From: Ruminococcus sp. UBA7013
GTDB lineage: Bacteria > Bacillota > Clostridia > Oscillospirales > Ruminococcaceae
Length of the DNA: 64,000 nt
Reading direction: 5' to 3'
Assembly (NCBI GenBank): GCA_002449585.1
Contig: DJXD01000068.1
Span: 1 to 64,000 of the forward strand
A model generated the notes under the pieces. The model worked only from the letters and a program-made list of their open reading frames with translations, was not told the DNA's origin and searched no databases. Positions 10,604-18,367 of the stretch are shown here, in pieces. The first letter of the stretch is position 1. Each line of letters opens with the position of its first letter. The position numbers and the translations under genes were made by a program.

Positions 10604-11360
10604 AGCAAACCGGATTCCCTTCTGCATATTTGATTAATTTCAGATCTGGAAATGCTTGTCTTAATTGCTCATAAACATAGTCAATCATGATGATTTCTGT
10701 ACAGTAATGACCGCAGTCAAGCAGCGCAAAAGAAAGTTCCTGTGCTTTATACCATCTGTCATGCTTAATATCTCCTGTCAATAAACAATCACAGCGGCCT
10801 TTCAGTTCTTCGATCAGAGAAGCACCAGACCCCGAACAGATCGCAATTTTCTGAACCATTTCAGTATAATTGGCCGAATAGCGAATGACTTCACAGGATA
10901 ATGCTGTTTTCGCTTTCATGGCAAATTCGGGAAACAAAAGCGGATGTTTCAGCTTGATGATTCTGCCCATGCCATTTTCTTCAATCGGCACAAAATCTGA
11001 TTCTAATTCTGTCTGAGATTTTAATTTTTCAATAATCAGATCATTAATACCACCCTCGGCAATATCCAGAGGAGTATGACAACAGATTGCAGATATATCA
11101 TGTCTGGCCAATTGATAAGGAATACTTTCAGAAGGCAAACACTGCAAAGGATAAAAAATCACAGGATGATGCGAAAAAATCAGATTACAGTTTTGTTTCT
11201 GAGCCTCCAGAACGGCATTTTTTGAAATATCCAGCGTGATCAGTACGCCTGTCACTTCATTCTGCATATTTCCGACCAGCAGCCCGGAATGATCCCATTT
11301 TTCCTGAGTGCAGAATGGTGCAAACTGATCAATTTCCTGATAAATTTCCTGAACTGTCAT
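10596..11360 (-). CDS. Nif3-like dinuclear metal centre hexameric protein
   Basis: 254 residues of the Nif3/YqfO family. Metal-binding His and Asp/Glu sites are seen in WDHSGLLVG, IFSHHPVIF, CCHTPLD and near the C terminus DCGHYCTE. Some members are called GTP cyclohydrolase type 2, but the role in most bacteria is unclear. The family's neighbour, TrmK, lies just upstream (4-nt ATGA overlap), an arrangement conserved in Firmicutes. Confidence 0.9.
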   Translation of the reverse strand: MTVQEIYQEIDQFAPFCTQEKWDHSGLLVGNMQNEVTGVLITLDISKNAVLEAQKQNCNLIFSHHPVIFYPLQCLPSESIPYQLARHDISAICCHTPLDIAEGGINDLIIEKLKSQTELESDFVPIEENGMGRIIKLKHPLLFPEFAMKAKTALSCEVIRYSANYTEMVQKIAICSGSGASLIEELKGRCDCLLTGDIKHDRWYKAQELSFALLDCGHYCTEIIMIDYVYEQLRQAFPDLKLIKYAEGNPVCYG

Positions 11361-11998
11361 AATAAAGCACCTTCTAATAAATCAATTGTTTTGGATAATG
11401 CCATATCTTGCCGACCATCACGGATTTTCCGGAGCTGTGTCAGTATATGTTCTGCATAGGCACGTCCATCCGGATCAGTCAGAGACATTTTTCCAAAATA
11501 GATTTGCAGATCATCCGGCTTTACAGGCTGGCCTGTATAGATTACCTGCATGATGGCATATAAAAAATGACCATCCGGAACACATGTTTCCTGTAAAATA
11601 GCATAGCCATTTTCATAAAGCCATTTTCTCAAAATTTCATGTTTGGTCATTGGCTGAAGAATCAGGGTTTTCTGTTCCAAACTCCATGGACATGTTTCCA
11701 GAATATGAATCATAGTTTCTCCGCCCATTCCTGCAATGACAATATCTGTCAGGCATGCATCAGGAATCATTTGCAGGCCATCAGATAAGATTGTCTGGAT
11801 CTGTTCTGTCAGTCCTGTTTTTGTGATATTCTGCCGTGCCGCTTCCAATGGTTTGGGACGAATATCACAGGCAATGACTTTTTGACATAATTTATTCCGG
11901 ATCAGATAAACAGGTAGCTGGCCGTGATCTGTTCCAACATCGCAGACAGCAGAGCCTTGAATATATTCTGCACATTTTAATAGTCTTGCATCTAACAT
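11357..11998 (-). CDS. trmK: tRNA (adenine-22-N1)-methyltransferase TrmK
   Basis: 213 residues. An S-adenosylmethionine fold with VCDVGTDHGQLPVYLI (motif I), ACDIRPKPLEAARQNI (motif II) and VIAGMGGETMIHIL (motif IV), characteristic of TrmK/YqfN, which makes m1A22 in tRNA. A C-terminal helical part follows. GAGG is 7 nt before the ATG. Pairs with the Nif3-family gene downstream. Confidence 0.92.
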   Translation of the reverse strand: MLDARLLKCAEYIQGSAVCDVGTDHGQLPVYLIRNKLCQKVIACDIRPKPLEAARQNITKTGLTEQIQTILSDGLQMIPDACLTDIVIAGMGGETMIHILETCPWSLEQKTLILQPMTKHEILRKWLYENGYAILQETCVPDGHFLYAIMQVIYTGQPVKPDDLQIYFGKMSLTDPDGRAYAEHILTQLRKIRDGRQDMALSKTIDLLEGALL

Positions 11999-12020
11999 GA
12001 AACTACCTCGATAGACAGCA

Positions 12021-12047
12021 GGGGCTGCGGCAGATACCGCAGTCCCC
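12021..12047 (-). other. GC-rich hairpin between the DUF1858 gene and trmK
   Basis: GGGG-CTGCGG (12021-12030) pairs with CCGCAG-T-CCCC (12037-12047) across a 6-nt loop, with one bulged base. No T-run follows on the minus strand, so it is not a standard terminator. It could reduce read-through, stabilise mRNA or tune trmK translation. Confidence 0.45.
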
Positions 12048-12058
12048 CTCTGGCATAA

Positions 12059-12259
12059 TTACTTATTCGCAAAATGTTCATTCAGCTGAGCAACGAGTTC
12101 ATCCGGATCAGTCCCATGGACAGCGCAGGCTTCTTCAATCGTCTCGCCTCTGGAGGCCGGACAGCCAAGACAATGCATTCCCATTTCAAGAAAATAGGGA
12201 GCAACTTCGAAATCTTCGTCAAGAATATCGCCGATTACAGTATTTTTCGTAACAGTCAT
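12059..12259 (-). CDS. DUF1858 domain small protein
   Basis: 66 residues from ATG 12259 (AAGGAG 7 nt upstream). The DUF1858 pattern is plain: an N-terminal TVIGDILDEDFEVAPYFLEMGMHC, then CLGCPASRGETIEEACAVHG, and a C-terminal ELVAQLNEHF helix. The Cys-x2-Cys pair suggests metal or thiol chemistry. Such domains occur alone or near hybrid-cluster and nitrogen-oxide enzymes. Function unknown. Lies 11 nt after the zinc-ribbon gene. Confidence 0.85.
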   Translation of the reverse strand: MTVTKNTVIGDILDEDFEVAPYFLEMGMHCLGCPASRGETIEEACAVHGTDPDELVAQLNEHFANK

Positions 12260-12270
12260 AATCATGCTCC

Positions 12271-12546
12271 TTATGCGCCTTTTCTTTCGGCAAAGCAGGC
12301 ACTGCACAGAACGGGTCTATCTTCACGGGGCTGGAATGGCACACGAGCCTCACCGCCGCATACAGCGCAAGTAGTGGTAAACATTTCTCTCTGACCTCTG
12401 GCAGCATTTTTTCTTGCCTGACGGCAGTCTTTACATCTTGTCGGTTCGTTTTCAAATCCTTTTTCGGCATAGAATGCCTGTTCACCAGCAGAGAAAATAA
12501 ATTCATTGCCGCAATCTTTGCAGATCAGTGTCTTATCTTCGTACAT
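12271..12546 (-). CDS. Zinc-ribbon protein with several Cys pairs
   Basis: 91 residues from ATG 12546 (GAGG 9 nt upstream). Four Cys-x2-Cys pairs: CKDCG, CKDCRQARK, CAVCGG and CSACF. The first two match the short 'probable zinc-binding' domain common in Clostridia (TLICKDCGNEFIFSAGEQ), and the last two form a second ribbon. The chemistry implies zinc binding. The role is unknown; nucleic-acid or ribosome contact is possible. Confidence 0.85.
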   Translation of the reverse strand: MYEDKTLICKDCGNEFIFSAGEQAFYAEKGFENEPTRCKDCRQARKNAARGQREMFTTTCAVCGGEARVPFQPREDRPVLCSACFAERKGA

Positions 12547-12615
12547 AAATAAATACCTCACTATTTTAATTTATTTTTTATCCCAGCAGGAAAAAACCGG
12601 GAGAAAAATCAACAA

Positions 12616-13182
12616 TCAGGAAAGATCCTGTGCACGGATTTTCCGGCGGATTCTTTGCATCGCATTGTCTACAGATTTGACAGTAATAGAAAGCAATTCC
12701 GCAGTATGTGCATAAGAATGCCCGTTGAGAATACATTGCAGGATTTCCCATTCTTTTTTAGAAAGCAATGTCATAATCTTTGTGCGAAAATCGGCAAAGC
12801 TTTCTTTGGCCATGAGAATACTTTCAGGAGTATCAGGATCTGTCAGTTCTCCCATGGCTTCCAGTTTATCAATCAAGTCTTCCGTTGGTTCTGCGATGTG
12901 CCGCTCCTGCCGCATCAGACTGCGCATTCTATTGATAATGCAGATCTGTGCAAAAGAAGAAAAGCGGCTGCCAAGAGATGCATCAAATTTTTTAGTGACA
13001 TACAGAAGGGTAATTAGACCTTCCTGTGTAAGATCTTCAATATCAGCAGGAGTTGTTGCATATCTTCCAGCATGAAACCGCACCAGACGGAAATATCTTT
13101 TAAGCAGTTCCGCCTGTGCTTCTGCGGAATCCAGATTTATCAGCTCTTCATCTGTCAGATTTTGAAAAGAATTATCTGGCAT
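12616..13182 (-). CDS. RNA polymerase sigma-70 family factor, SigH-like
   Basis: 188 residues from ATG 13182, chosen because AAGGA lies 10 nt upstream and the conserved domain begins here; longer frames add only unrelated sequence. Region 2 (ELLKRYFRLVRFHAGRY, DIEDLTQEGLITL, FSSFAQICIINRM) and region 4 (LSKKEWEILQCILNGHSYAHTAELL...VDNAMQRIRRK) are present; region 3 is lacking. This layout recalls SigH (Spo0H) and related sigma-30 factors. It overlaps the fumarase-type gene by 11 nt. Which promoters it reads cannot be told. Confidence 0.85.
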   Translation of the reverse strand: MPDNSFQNLTDEELINLDSAEAQAELLKRYFRLVRFHAGRYATTPADIEDLTQEGLITLLYVTKKFDASLGSRFSSFAQICIINRMRSLMRQERHIAEPTEDLIDKLEAMGELTDPDTPESILMAKESFADFRTKIMTLLSKKEWEILQCILNGHSYAHTAELLSITVKSVDNAMQRIRRKIRAQDLS

Positions 13183-13720
13183 AGGCAGAACGTCCTTCTG
13201 AAAACAGATCTCCGCCATGTGCATCATTGGCAACGACCAGAGGGAATTTTTCAAAATAAAGCTGTTTGACAGATTCACAGCCAAGATCATCAAAAGCGAT
13301 GACTTGTAATTTTTTAATACATCTTGCGGCAAGTGCGCCAGCACCGCCAACAGCGCAGAGATAGACGGCTTTATTTCGGATGATTGCCTCTCTGACAGCG
13401 GCAGAGCGTTCCCCTTTTCCGATCATAGCAGTTAAACCAAGATCAAGCATTCGAGGGGCATAAGAATCCATGCGGCTGGAAGTGGTAGGGCCACATGCGC
13501 CGACAGGCTTCCCAGGGGGTGCAGGAGTAGGGCCTGCATAATAGATAATAGCATGTTCCAGTGCAAATGGCAATGCACCTCCGGAATCCAGCAGAGCGGC
13601 AATGCGCTTATGTGCGGCATCTCTGGCAGTATAGACATAGCCGGAAAGCAGAATTTTGTCACCGACATGAAACTGATCTGTGTATTGATATAATTCTTGA
13701 GCCGACAGATGTTCCGGCAT
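13172..13720 (-). CDS. Fumarate hydratase class I beta-type (Fe-S hydro-lyase) protein, unpaired
   Basis: 182 residues matching the C-terminal/beta half of class I fumarase and tartrate dehydratase (GDKILLSGYVYTARDAAHKR, YYAGPTPAPPGKPVGACGPTTSSRMD, GLTAMIGKG). This half normally works with an alpha subunit carrying the 4Fe-4S cluster. No alpha gene is next to it: the neighbours are a coiled-coil protein 16 nt upstream and a sigma factor that overlaps its end. It either partners with a distant alpha subunit or has another role. Confidence 0.85.
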   Translation of the reverse strand: MPEHLSAQELYQYTDQFHVGDKILLSGYVYTARDAAHKRIAALLDSGGALPFALEHAIIYYAGPTPAPPGKPVGACGPTTSSRMDSYAPRMLDLGLTAMIGKGERSAAVREAIIRNKAVYLCAVGGAGALAARCIKKLQVIAFDDLGCESVKQLYFEKFPLVVANDAHGGDLFSEGRSAYAR

Positions 13721-13736
13721 GACTTCTCACCTCTGA

Positions 13737-15593
13737 TTAATTGGGCTTACGTTTTTTCTTTTTAGCGGCAGTATTTTCAGCAATCAGTTCATCCCAGTCG
13801 AAATCATCGCCGCCCTTACGTTTTTTATTAGGCGCATTATTGGCTCTTGCACGGATATTAGTATTAAATACCATGCCAGATTGTGCGAAGCTATCAATAT
13901 CAAGAGTTTGTTCTTCTTCTGGCTGGAAAGTATCGGCTTCAGCGGGGCTTTCTTCCTGGAGCTTGAAAATATCATCTTCTTGGGGTTGTTTAGCAGGTTT
14001 TGGAGCTTCTAAGAAAGCTTCTGCATCTTCGAGCAGGGAAGAAAGGGAAGGTGCAGGGGCTGATTGAACGGGTTTTGGTGCAGGAGCTTCGGCTGCTGCG
14101 GCTGATTTCTCTGCTTCTGCCAGCAATGCTGAGAGATCAGGAGCCATAGAAGCAATTGGCTTTGCTTTTGGCGGCTCTTGTTTGGGAGCTGGTTCAGGAG
14201 CAGGCTTTTTCTGAACAGGTGTTTCTGCTTCTTCCAGCAATGCGGATAGATCCGGTGTCATAGCTGCAATAGGCTTTGCTTTGGGAATTTCCGGTTTTGG
14301 AGCTGGCTGTTCTGTTCTAGGAGCAGGCCGTTCTGTTCTGGGGGGAGGAGTGGGGCGTTCTGTTCTAGGAGTAGGAGCAGACTGTTCCGGTTTCGGAGCA
14401 GGTTTATTCTGCTGAGGTGCGGAAGCGGTTTGTTCTGCTGTCAGATTTTTTTCGATATTTTCCTTAGCCTGATCGATTAAAGTATTTGTTTCATCCAGCT
14501 TGTCGGACATTCCTTCCATGGCCTGTGCGACAGATTCCTGAATGCTTTCGAGATCTTTAGCAACGCTTGCGATCTGAGAAAGAAGCATTTCACGAATATC
14601 AGAAGCTGTTTTCTGTGCTTGCTGTTCCATTGCAGTAGCACGTTCCATTTTATCAGCACATTCTTGTTGTGCCTGTTTTCTGGCATCATTGAGGATTTTA
14701 TCAGCTTCGGCATTGGCTTTTGCAGCTCTTTCCTCTGCTTCTTCCATAAGAGCCTCAGCGTTTGCGCTGGCTTCATTTTCGATTTCTTCGGCTTCTTTCT
14801 GAGCAGCAGCAATTTGTTCTTCTGCTCTCTGCTGTGCTTCCATAGCGACCTGTGTCATCCATCCGCCGAAATCTTCTGCTTTGGCTCGCTGAACAGGTCT
14901 ATTTTTCAATTCTGTTATCTGTGCTTCCAGTTCAGAGACACGGGCAACGAGTTTTTTTTCAGCCTGTCTTGCATCCTGAAGATCTGCTTTCAGAGAACGG
15001 ATCTCATCATTTTTGGAAGAGATTTCATCATCTTTGGCATCCAGATTCTGATTCAGTTCTTCCAGTTCAATGCTGGCATCTTCGACTTTAGATTTTTGAT
15101 CAGCAAGTTCACTTTCCTGTAATTCCATACGGGTCTGGAGTTCATTGGCTTCCATGCTCATGGAACTGATTTCGCTTTTCAGTTCAATGATTTCTTGCTG
15201 ATATTCTCTTATTTTTTCTTCATCTGCGCCGCTGGTTTTGATTTCTTCCAGCTGTCTGCGCACTTTTTCAATATCAGATTTCCGGCCTTCTTGTTCTGCT
15301 TTGAGGGCTTCAGCGAGCTTGACAGCTTTATCTGTTGCCTCTTTGAACTTTTTTTCAGCTTCTGCTGCTTTTTTTTCAGCGGCGGCGGCTTTTTTCTTTG
15401 CTTCCTCTTCACCGTGCTTATAATCCTGTACAAGCTGGTTTTCTTCTGCACTGTGTTGATTTTGCAATTCTTGTTTTTCATCCTCTAGCTGATTAACTTT
15501 CTGTTGCAGATCGTCAATATAAGCAAGGACAGATTCTTTTTCAAAGCCGTTGCCAAACTTGGTGGGCTTTAATACGCCTTGTGGATAACCCAT
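13737..15593 (-). CDS. DivIVA-like coiled-coil protein with proline-rich tail
   Basis: 618 residues. The first about 35 residues (PQGVLKPTKFGNGFEKESVLAYIDDLQ) recall the DivIVA/GpsB membrane-targeting start. A long coiled coil spans about 28-385, rich in Glu, Lys, Gln and Ala. A Pro-rich tail (about 390-530) carries a repeated motif, PDLSALLxEAE, near residues 444 and 484 and a variant near 512. The tail end is acidic and then basic (GGDDFDWDEL, AAKKKKRKPN). No signal peptide. It lies just downstream of ftsZ on the same strand behind its own promoter, so a role in division-site or pole organisation is a reasonable inference. It is first in the unit running to the glycosylase gene. Confidence 0.7.
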   Translation of the reverse strand: MGYPQGVLKPTKFGNGFEKESVLAYIDDLQQKVNQLEDEKQELQNQHSAEENQLVQDYKHGEEEAKKKAAAAEKKAAEAEKKFKEATDKAVKLAEALKAEQEGRKSDIEKVRRQLEEIKTSGADEEKIREYQQEIIELKSEISSMSMEANELQTRMELQESELADQKSKVEDASIELEELNQNLDAKDDEISSKNDEIRSLKADLQDARQAEKKLVARVSELEAQITELKNRPVQRAKAEDFGGWMTQVAMEAQQRAEEQIAAAQKEAEEIENEASANAEALMEEAEERAAKANAEADKILNDARKQAQQECADKMERATAMEQQAQKTASDIREMLLSQIASVAKDLESIQESVAQAMEGMSDKLDETNTLIDQAKENIEKNLTAEQTASAPQQNKPAPKPEQSAPTPRTERPTPPPRTERPAPRTEQPAPKPEIPKAKPIAAMTPDLSALLEEAETPVQKKPAPEPAPKQEPPKAKPIASMAPDLSALLAEAEKSAAAAEAPAPKPVQSAPAPSLSSLLEDAEAFLEAPKPAKQPQEDDIFKLQEESPAEADTFQPEEEQTLDIDSFAQSGMVFNTNIRARANNAPNKKRKGGDDFDWDELIAENTAAKKKKRKPN

Positions 15594-15653
15594 AATAACA
15601 ACTCACTTTCCATACAGGGATAAAAATATACCCAGTATCACATTACTGTTTTT

Positions 15654-15682
15654 ATTATAGCATATTTTTTCCGATGTTGCAA
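15654..15682 (-). promoter_or_regulatory. Promoter for the DivIVA-like gene
   Basis: On the minus strand TTGCAA (15677-15682), a 17-nt spacer and TATAAT (15654-15659) with an extended TGC. It lies about 60 nt upstream of the start at 15593 and just after the ftsZ terminator. Confidence 0.75.
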
Positions 15683-15728
15683 TAGAATTTATGTAAAAAT
15701 CACGGCTGGAAATTCGTGCAATTTTAAC

Positions 15729-15760
15729 AAAAAGAGAAAACTCCGGCGATTCAGCCGGAG
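15729..15760 (-). terminator. ftsZ terminator
   Basis: A 7-bp perfect stem CTCCGGC/GCCGGAG (15741-15747 with 15754-15760) and 6-nt loop. On the minus strand it is followed by TTTTCTCTTTTTG, 20 nt after the ftsZ stop. Confidence 0.85.
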
Positions 15761-15779
15761 CTTGAAATCTGAAAAATGT

Positions 15780-16988
15780 TTAATTATCTCCGAGAATATC
15801 AAAAATTTCTTTCATATCCAGATCATTCACAGATGGGGAGCGACGTGGCTGGGGAGGGGGTGGGAAGTCTTCTTTGAGTGCAGGATTATCAATTGGAATG
15901 GGTTCTTCTTCGGGTTCTTCCTGTGGTGGACGCAGTTCGGTTCGTTTCACAGGAGGAGGGGCGGCAGATCTTACAGGAGGTCTTTGAGGAATGATCTCTG
16001 GTTCTGGGGTAGTTTCTCTAGGGGGTTCATTTCCGGAGAAATCAGCCGCAATGACAGTGATCGTCATTTCATCCTGCATGCCTTCTTTAAAGGCTGCGCC
16101 AAATATGAATTGCACATCTGGAGCGGCAGCTTCTGTGATTTTCTTAGATGCGGTATCAACATCAGAAGCAAGAGTATCTTCTGACATTGCAATATTGATT
16201 AATAATCTTCTTGCGCCCTTGATGGAAGTTTCAAGCAGAGGACTGCTGACAACTGCGGCAGCGGCTTCCTGCGCCTTGTCCTTGCCTGATCCATGTCCAA
16301 TTGCCATATGTGCATAGCCTGCGCCACGCATTGTGCTGGAAACATCAGCAAAATCAAGATTGATATAGCCATCTTCTACAATCAGATCTGAAATACTTTT
16401 GACACCTGTTTTCAATACTTCATCTGAAAGGGCAAAGGCTTCTTTCATAGTAGGGGCTTTATCACGTCCCTCAAGCAATTTTTCATTCGGGATAACGACA
16501 AGAGAATCCACATATTTGCGAAGTTCTTCAATGCCGGCTTCTGCCTGACGCATTTTTTGTTCACGTTCGAATTTAAAAGGCTTTGTTACGACAGCGACAG
16601 TTAAAATCCCCATTTGCTGGGCTGCTTTTGCCACAATAGGGGCTGCGCCTGTACCTGTGCCGCCGCCCATGCCAGCGGTGATGAAAACCATGTCTGCGCC
16701 TTTAAGAGCGGCTTCAATTTCTTCAAGATTTTCTTCGGCACTGCGCTGACCAATTTCGGGCTGATTTCCTGCGCCTCTTCCTTTGGTAAGCTTTGCGCCG
16801 ATTTGAATGCGAGTAGCCGCTTTTGAATTTTTTAATGCCTTTGCATCTGTATTGATCGTTACATATTCAATATCACTTACATCAGAATCTACCATGCAAT
16901 TAAGAGCGTTTCCGCCGCCGCCACCAACACCGACCACTTTAATATTGACATCAGGTTCAAAAGCTTCTTCATAGATGAAGTCAGTCAT
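15780..16988 (-). CDS. ftsZ: Cell division GTPase FtsZ
   Basis: 402 residues. The tubulin-like GTPase polymerises into the Z ring. The Gly-rich start ([13 protein letters not shown]), the tubulin signature [10 protein letters not shown] (near residue 107) and the T7 loop NLDFADV are intact. A Pro-rich linker (about 320-385) leads to the conserved C-terminal peptide [14 protein letters not shown], which binds partners such as FtsA, SepF or ZapA. The ribosome site is weak (GGATTAAAG before the ATG), which is unusual for so abundant a protein. No ftsA is present next to it. Confidence 0.97.
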   Translation of the reverse strand: MTDFIYEEAFEPDVNIKVVGVGGGGGNALNCMVDSDVSDIEYVTINTDAKALKNSKAATRIQIGAKLTKGRGAGNQPEIGQRSAEENLEEIEAALKGADMVFITAGMGGGTGTGAAPIVAKAAQQMGILTVAVVTKPFKFEREQKMRQAEAGIEELRKYVDSLVVIPNEKLLEGRDKAPTMKEAFALSDEVLKTGVKSISDLIVEDGYINLDFADVSSTMRGAGYAHMAIGHGSGKDKAQEAAAAVVSSPLLETSIKGARRLLINIAMSEDTLASDVDTASKKITEAAAPDVQFIFGAAFKEGMQDEMTITVIAADFSGNEPPRETTPEPEIIPQRPPVRSAAPPPVKRTELRPPQEEPEEEPIPIDNPALKEDFPPPPQPRRSPSVNDLDMKEIFDILGDN

Positions 16989-17180
16989 AGTCTTTAATCC
17001 GTTATTGAAAATTGAATCAATTATTTTTATGTTTTATTTCTTGTTTTACATGTCCATTCTATATGCAGCATTATAAACCGGGGGGATACTCCGGAAATAC
17101 TGTTTTTCGGCTGTGCCAAAAGTAAAAAGTGCCTGGTGATCACACAAATGCTCCAGTCTGTCACCCTGCCTGACAAGAAT

Positions 17181-17209
17181 AGTATAACATAAAAAAATTT
17201 TTTTGTCAA
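17181..17209 (-). promoter_or_regulatory. ftsZ promoter P1 (near-consensus)
   Basis: On the minus strand TTGACA (17204-17209), a 17-nt A/T-rich spacer and TATACT (17181-17186). Transcription should start near 17174. Confidence 0.85.
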
Positions 17210-17350
17210 GTATCAGTAACGGATTTCACCTCTCTTTCTTATAAAAATATAATCATTACTTTAATTTTTTATAGGAATGCTTCAACTGTTAAAAGCTTCC
17301 TAGCGAATTTCAATCACATTACAGGGTTTACAACACACTTAGCTATTCTT

Positions 17351-17379
17351 ATTCTAACACATCTGCTCTGATTTTGCAA
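17351..17379 (-). promoter_or_regulatory. Possible second ftsZ promoter P2
   Basis: On the minus strand TTGCAA (17374-17379), 17 nt and TAGAAT (17351-17356). Weaker than P1, and about 170 nt upstream of it. Confidence 0.55.
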
Positions 17380-17469
17380 TAGTTTTTTGACAAAATTTCA
17401 TTTTTTCCTAAACCATACAACTTATCCTGCTGTTTTTTGCGTGAAATTCACAAAAATGTACATCAGTAA

Positions 17470-18339
17470 TTATTCAGAAATGGCAGTTTCTTCTGTTGCT
17501 TCGGGAATCGCTTCCGAATTTTGAAGCTGTGCGGCACGCTTTTCTGCATTAAGCACATCTGCTTTATTCCGGAAAGAGCATTGATTATTGCCGATCATGG
17601 TCAAACAGCCCTCTTTTCCTTCGGGCTGACGGGAGATCACTTGCTCCGCAAAATTGATTTTATAAGAAATTTCGCTCCAGTTTCCCATGGAAAAATCAAT
17701 TCTGTGATCAAAATTGATTTTAATATCATTCAGATCTGTCATATTGATCTCTGAAACAGGTGTTTCCAATGTCCCAGACCGAATGAGATCTTGAAAAGTG
17801 CTGAATATTTTATCACAGCGTTCTTCTTCAGAAGAAAGCCGCTTGCCCGGAGCAGTTTCTGCTGGAGAATAGCCGGAAACACTGATCAGACCCGCCCCCG
17901 GATTCATACTGTCATCCAGAATTTTCCCCCCTTGACTGACTATCAATGTTCCATAGTCATATTTGACATTAAAAGCTGGAATGCTTTTTTGTACATCAAT
18001 CACCAGCGTATCGGGGAACTGACGCTGAATTTTGACTTGTTCAACATCAATCAAAGTTTCCTCTGCCTTTTCTTCCAGTTCATGAATATGCAGACGCATC
18101 ATGTTATCACCACGTTCAATGCCAATAGCCTTCACAATTTCATATTTATCATGATTCATGGCGTTTCCTGTAATGCGTACTTTCTGGATATTAAAAAAAA
18201 CATTTGTTGACAGAAATACAACAATAGCAAATGTCAAGGCAATCACCAGCAGTGCATAGAGAGAGCTTCCTCTCCTGCGCCGCCGGATTCTTCGCTGGTT
18301 TCCGCCATGGGACATATTCATTTTTTCAATATCTCTCAA
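17470..18339 (-). CDS. ftsQ: Cell division protein FtsQ/DivIB
   Basis: 289 residues from TTG 18339, which has AAAGGA 10 nt upstream; the longer ATG frame from 18396 would overlap murA, and the ATG at 18321 lacks a ribosome site. A very basic cytoplasmic start (RRIRRRRRGSS) is followed by one membrane helix and a POTRA domain (FFNIQKVRITGN, ERGDNMMRLHIHELEEK), then a beta domain. FtsQ/DivIB scaffolds FtsL, FtsB and the septal synthase. Last gene of the dcw operon, after murA. Confidence 0.88.
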   Translation of the reverse strand: MRDIEKMNMSHGGNQRRIRRRRRGSSLYALLVIALTFAIVVFLSTNVFFNIQKVRITGNAMNHDKYEIVKAIGIERGDNMMRLHIHELEEKAEETLIDVEQVKIQRQFPDTLVIDVQKSIPAFNVKYDYGTLIVSQGGKILDDSMNPGAGLISVSGYSPAETAPGKRLSSEEERCDKIFSTFQDLIRSGTLETPVSEINMTDLNDIKINFDHRIDFSMGNWSEISYKINFAEQVISRQPEGKEGCLTMIGNNQCSFRNKADVLNAEKRAAQLQNSEAIPEATEETAISE

Positions 18340-18367
18340 AACTAACACTTCCTTTATTTCGGATTGA

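Larger units (their letters stand above)
16989..17469 (-). other. Intergenic region between ftsQ and ftsZ (promoters and leader)
   Basis: 481 bases without a gene. It holds two minus-strand promoters for ftsZ (17181-17209 and 17351-17379). About 185 nt of untranslated leader lie between the nearer promoter and the ATG. A small hairpin, GGAAGCTT pairing with AAGC(A)TTCC, lies near 17275-17302 inside the longer transcript. No convincing terminator follows ftsQ, so read-through from the dcw operon is also possible. Confidence 0.6.

Noticed and set aside
14619..15122. A 167-codon plus-strand frame rich in Phe, Cys and Ser
   Set aside because: It is the antisense shadow of the Glu/Lys/Gln-rich coiled coil of the DivIVA-like gene; such codons give long Phe/Ser frames on the other strand.
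17027..17209. A 60-codon frame in the ftsZ leader
   Set aside because: Its start codon lies in the -35 box of the ftsZ promoter, upstream of the predicted transcription start, and it has no ribosome site.
16989..17469. Possible tRNA or other known RNA gene in the longest gap
   Set aside because: No cloverleaf arms or TTCGA-type loop could be built; only promoters and a small hairpin are visible.
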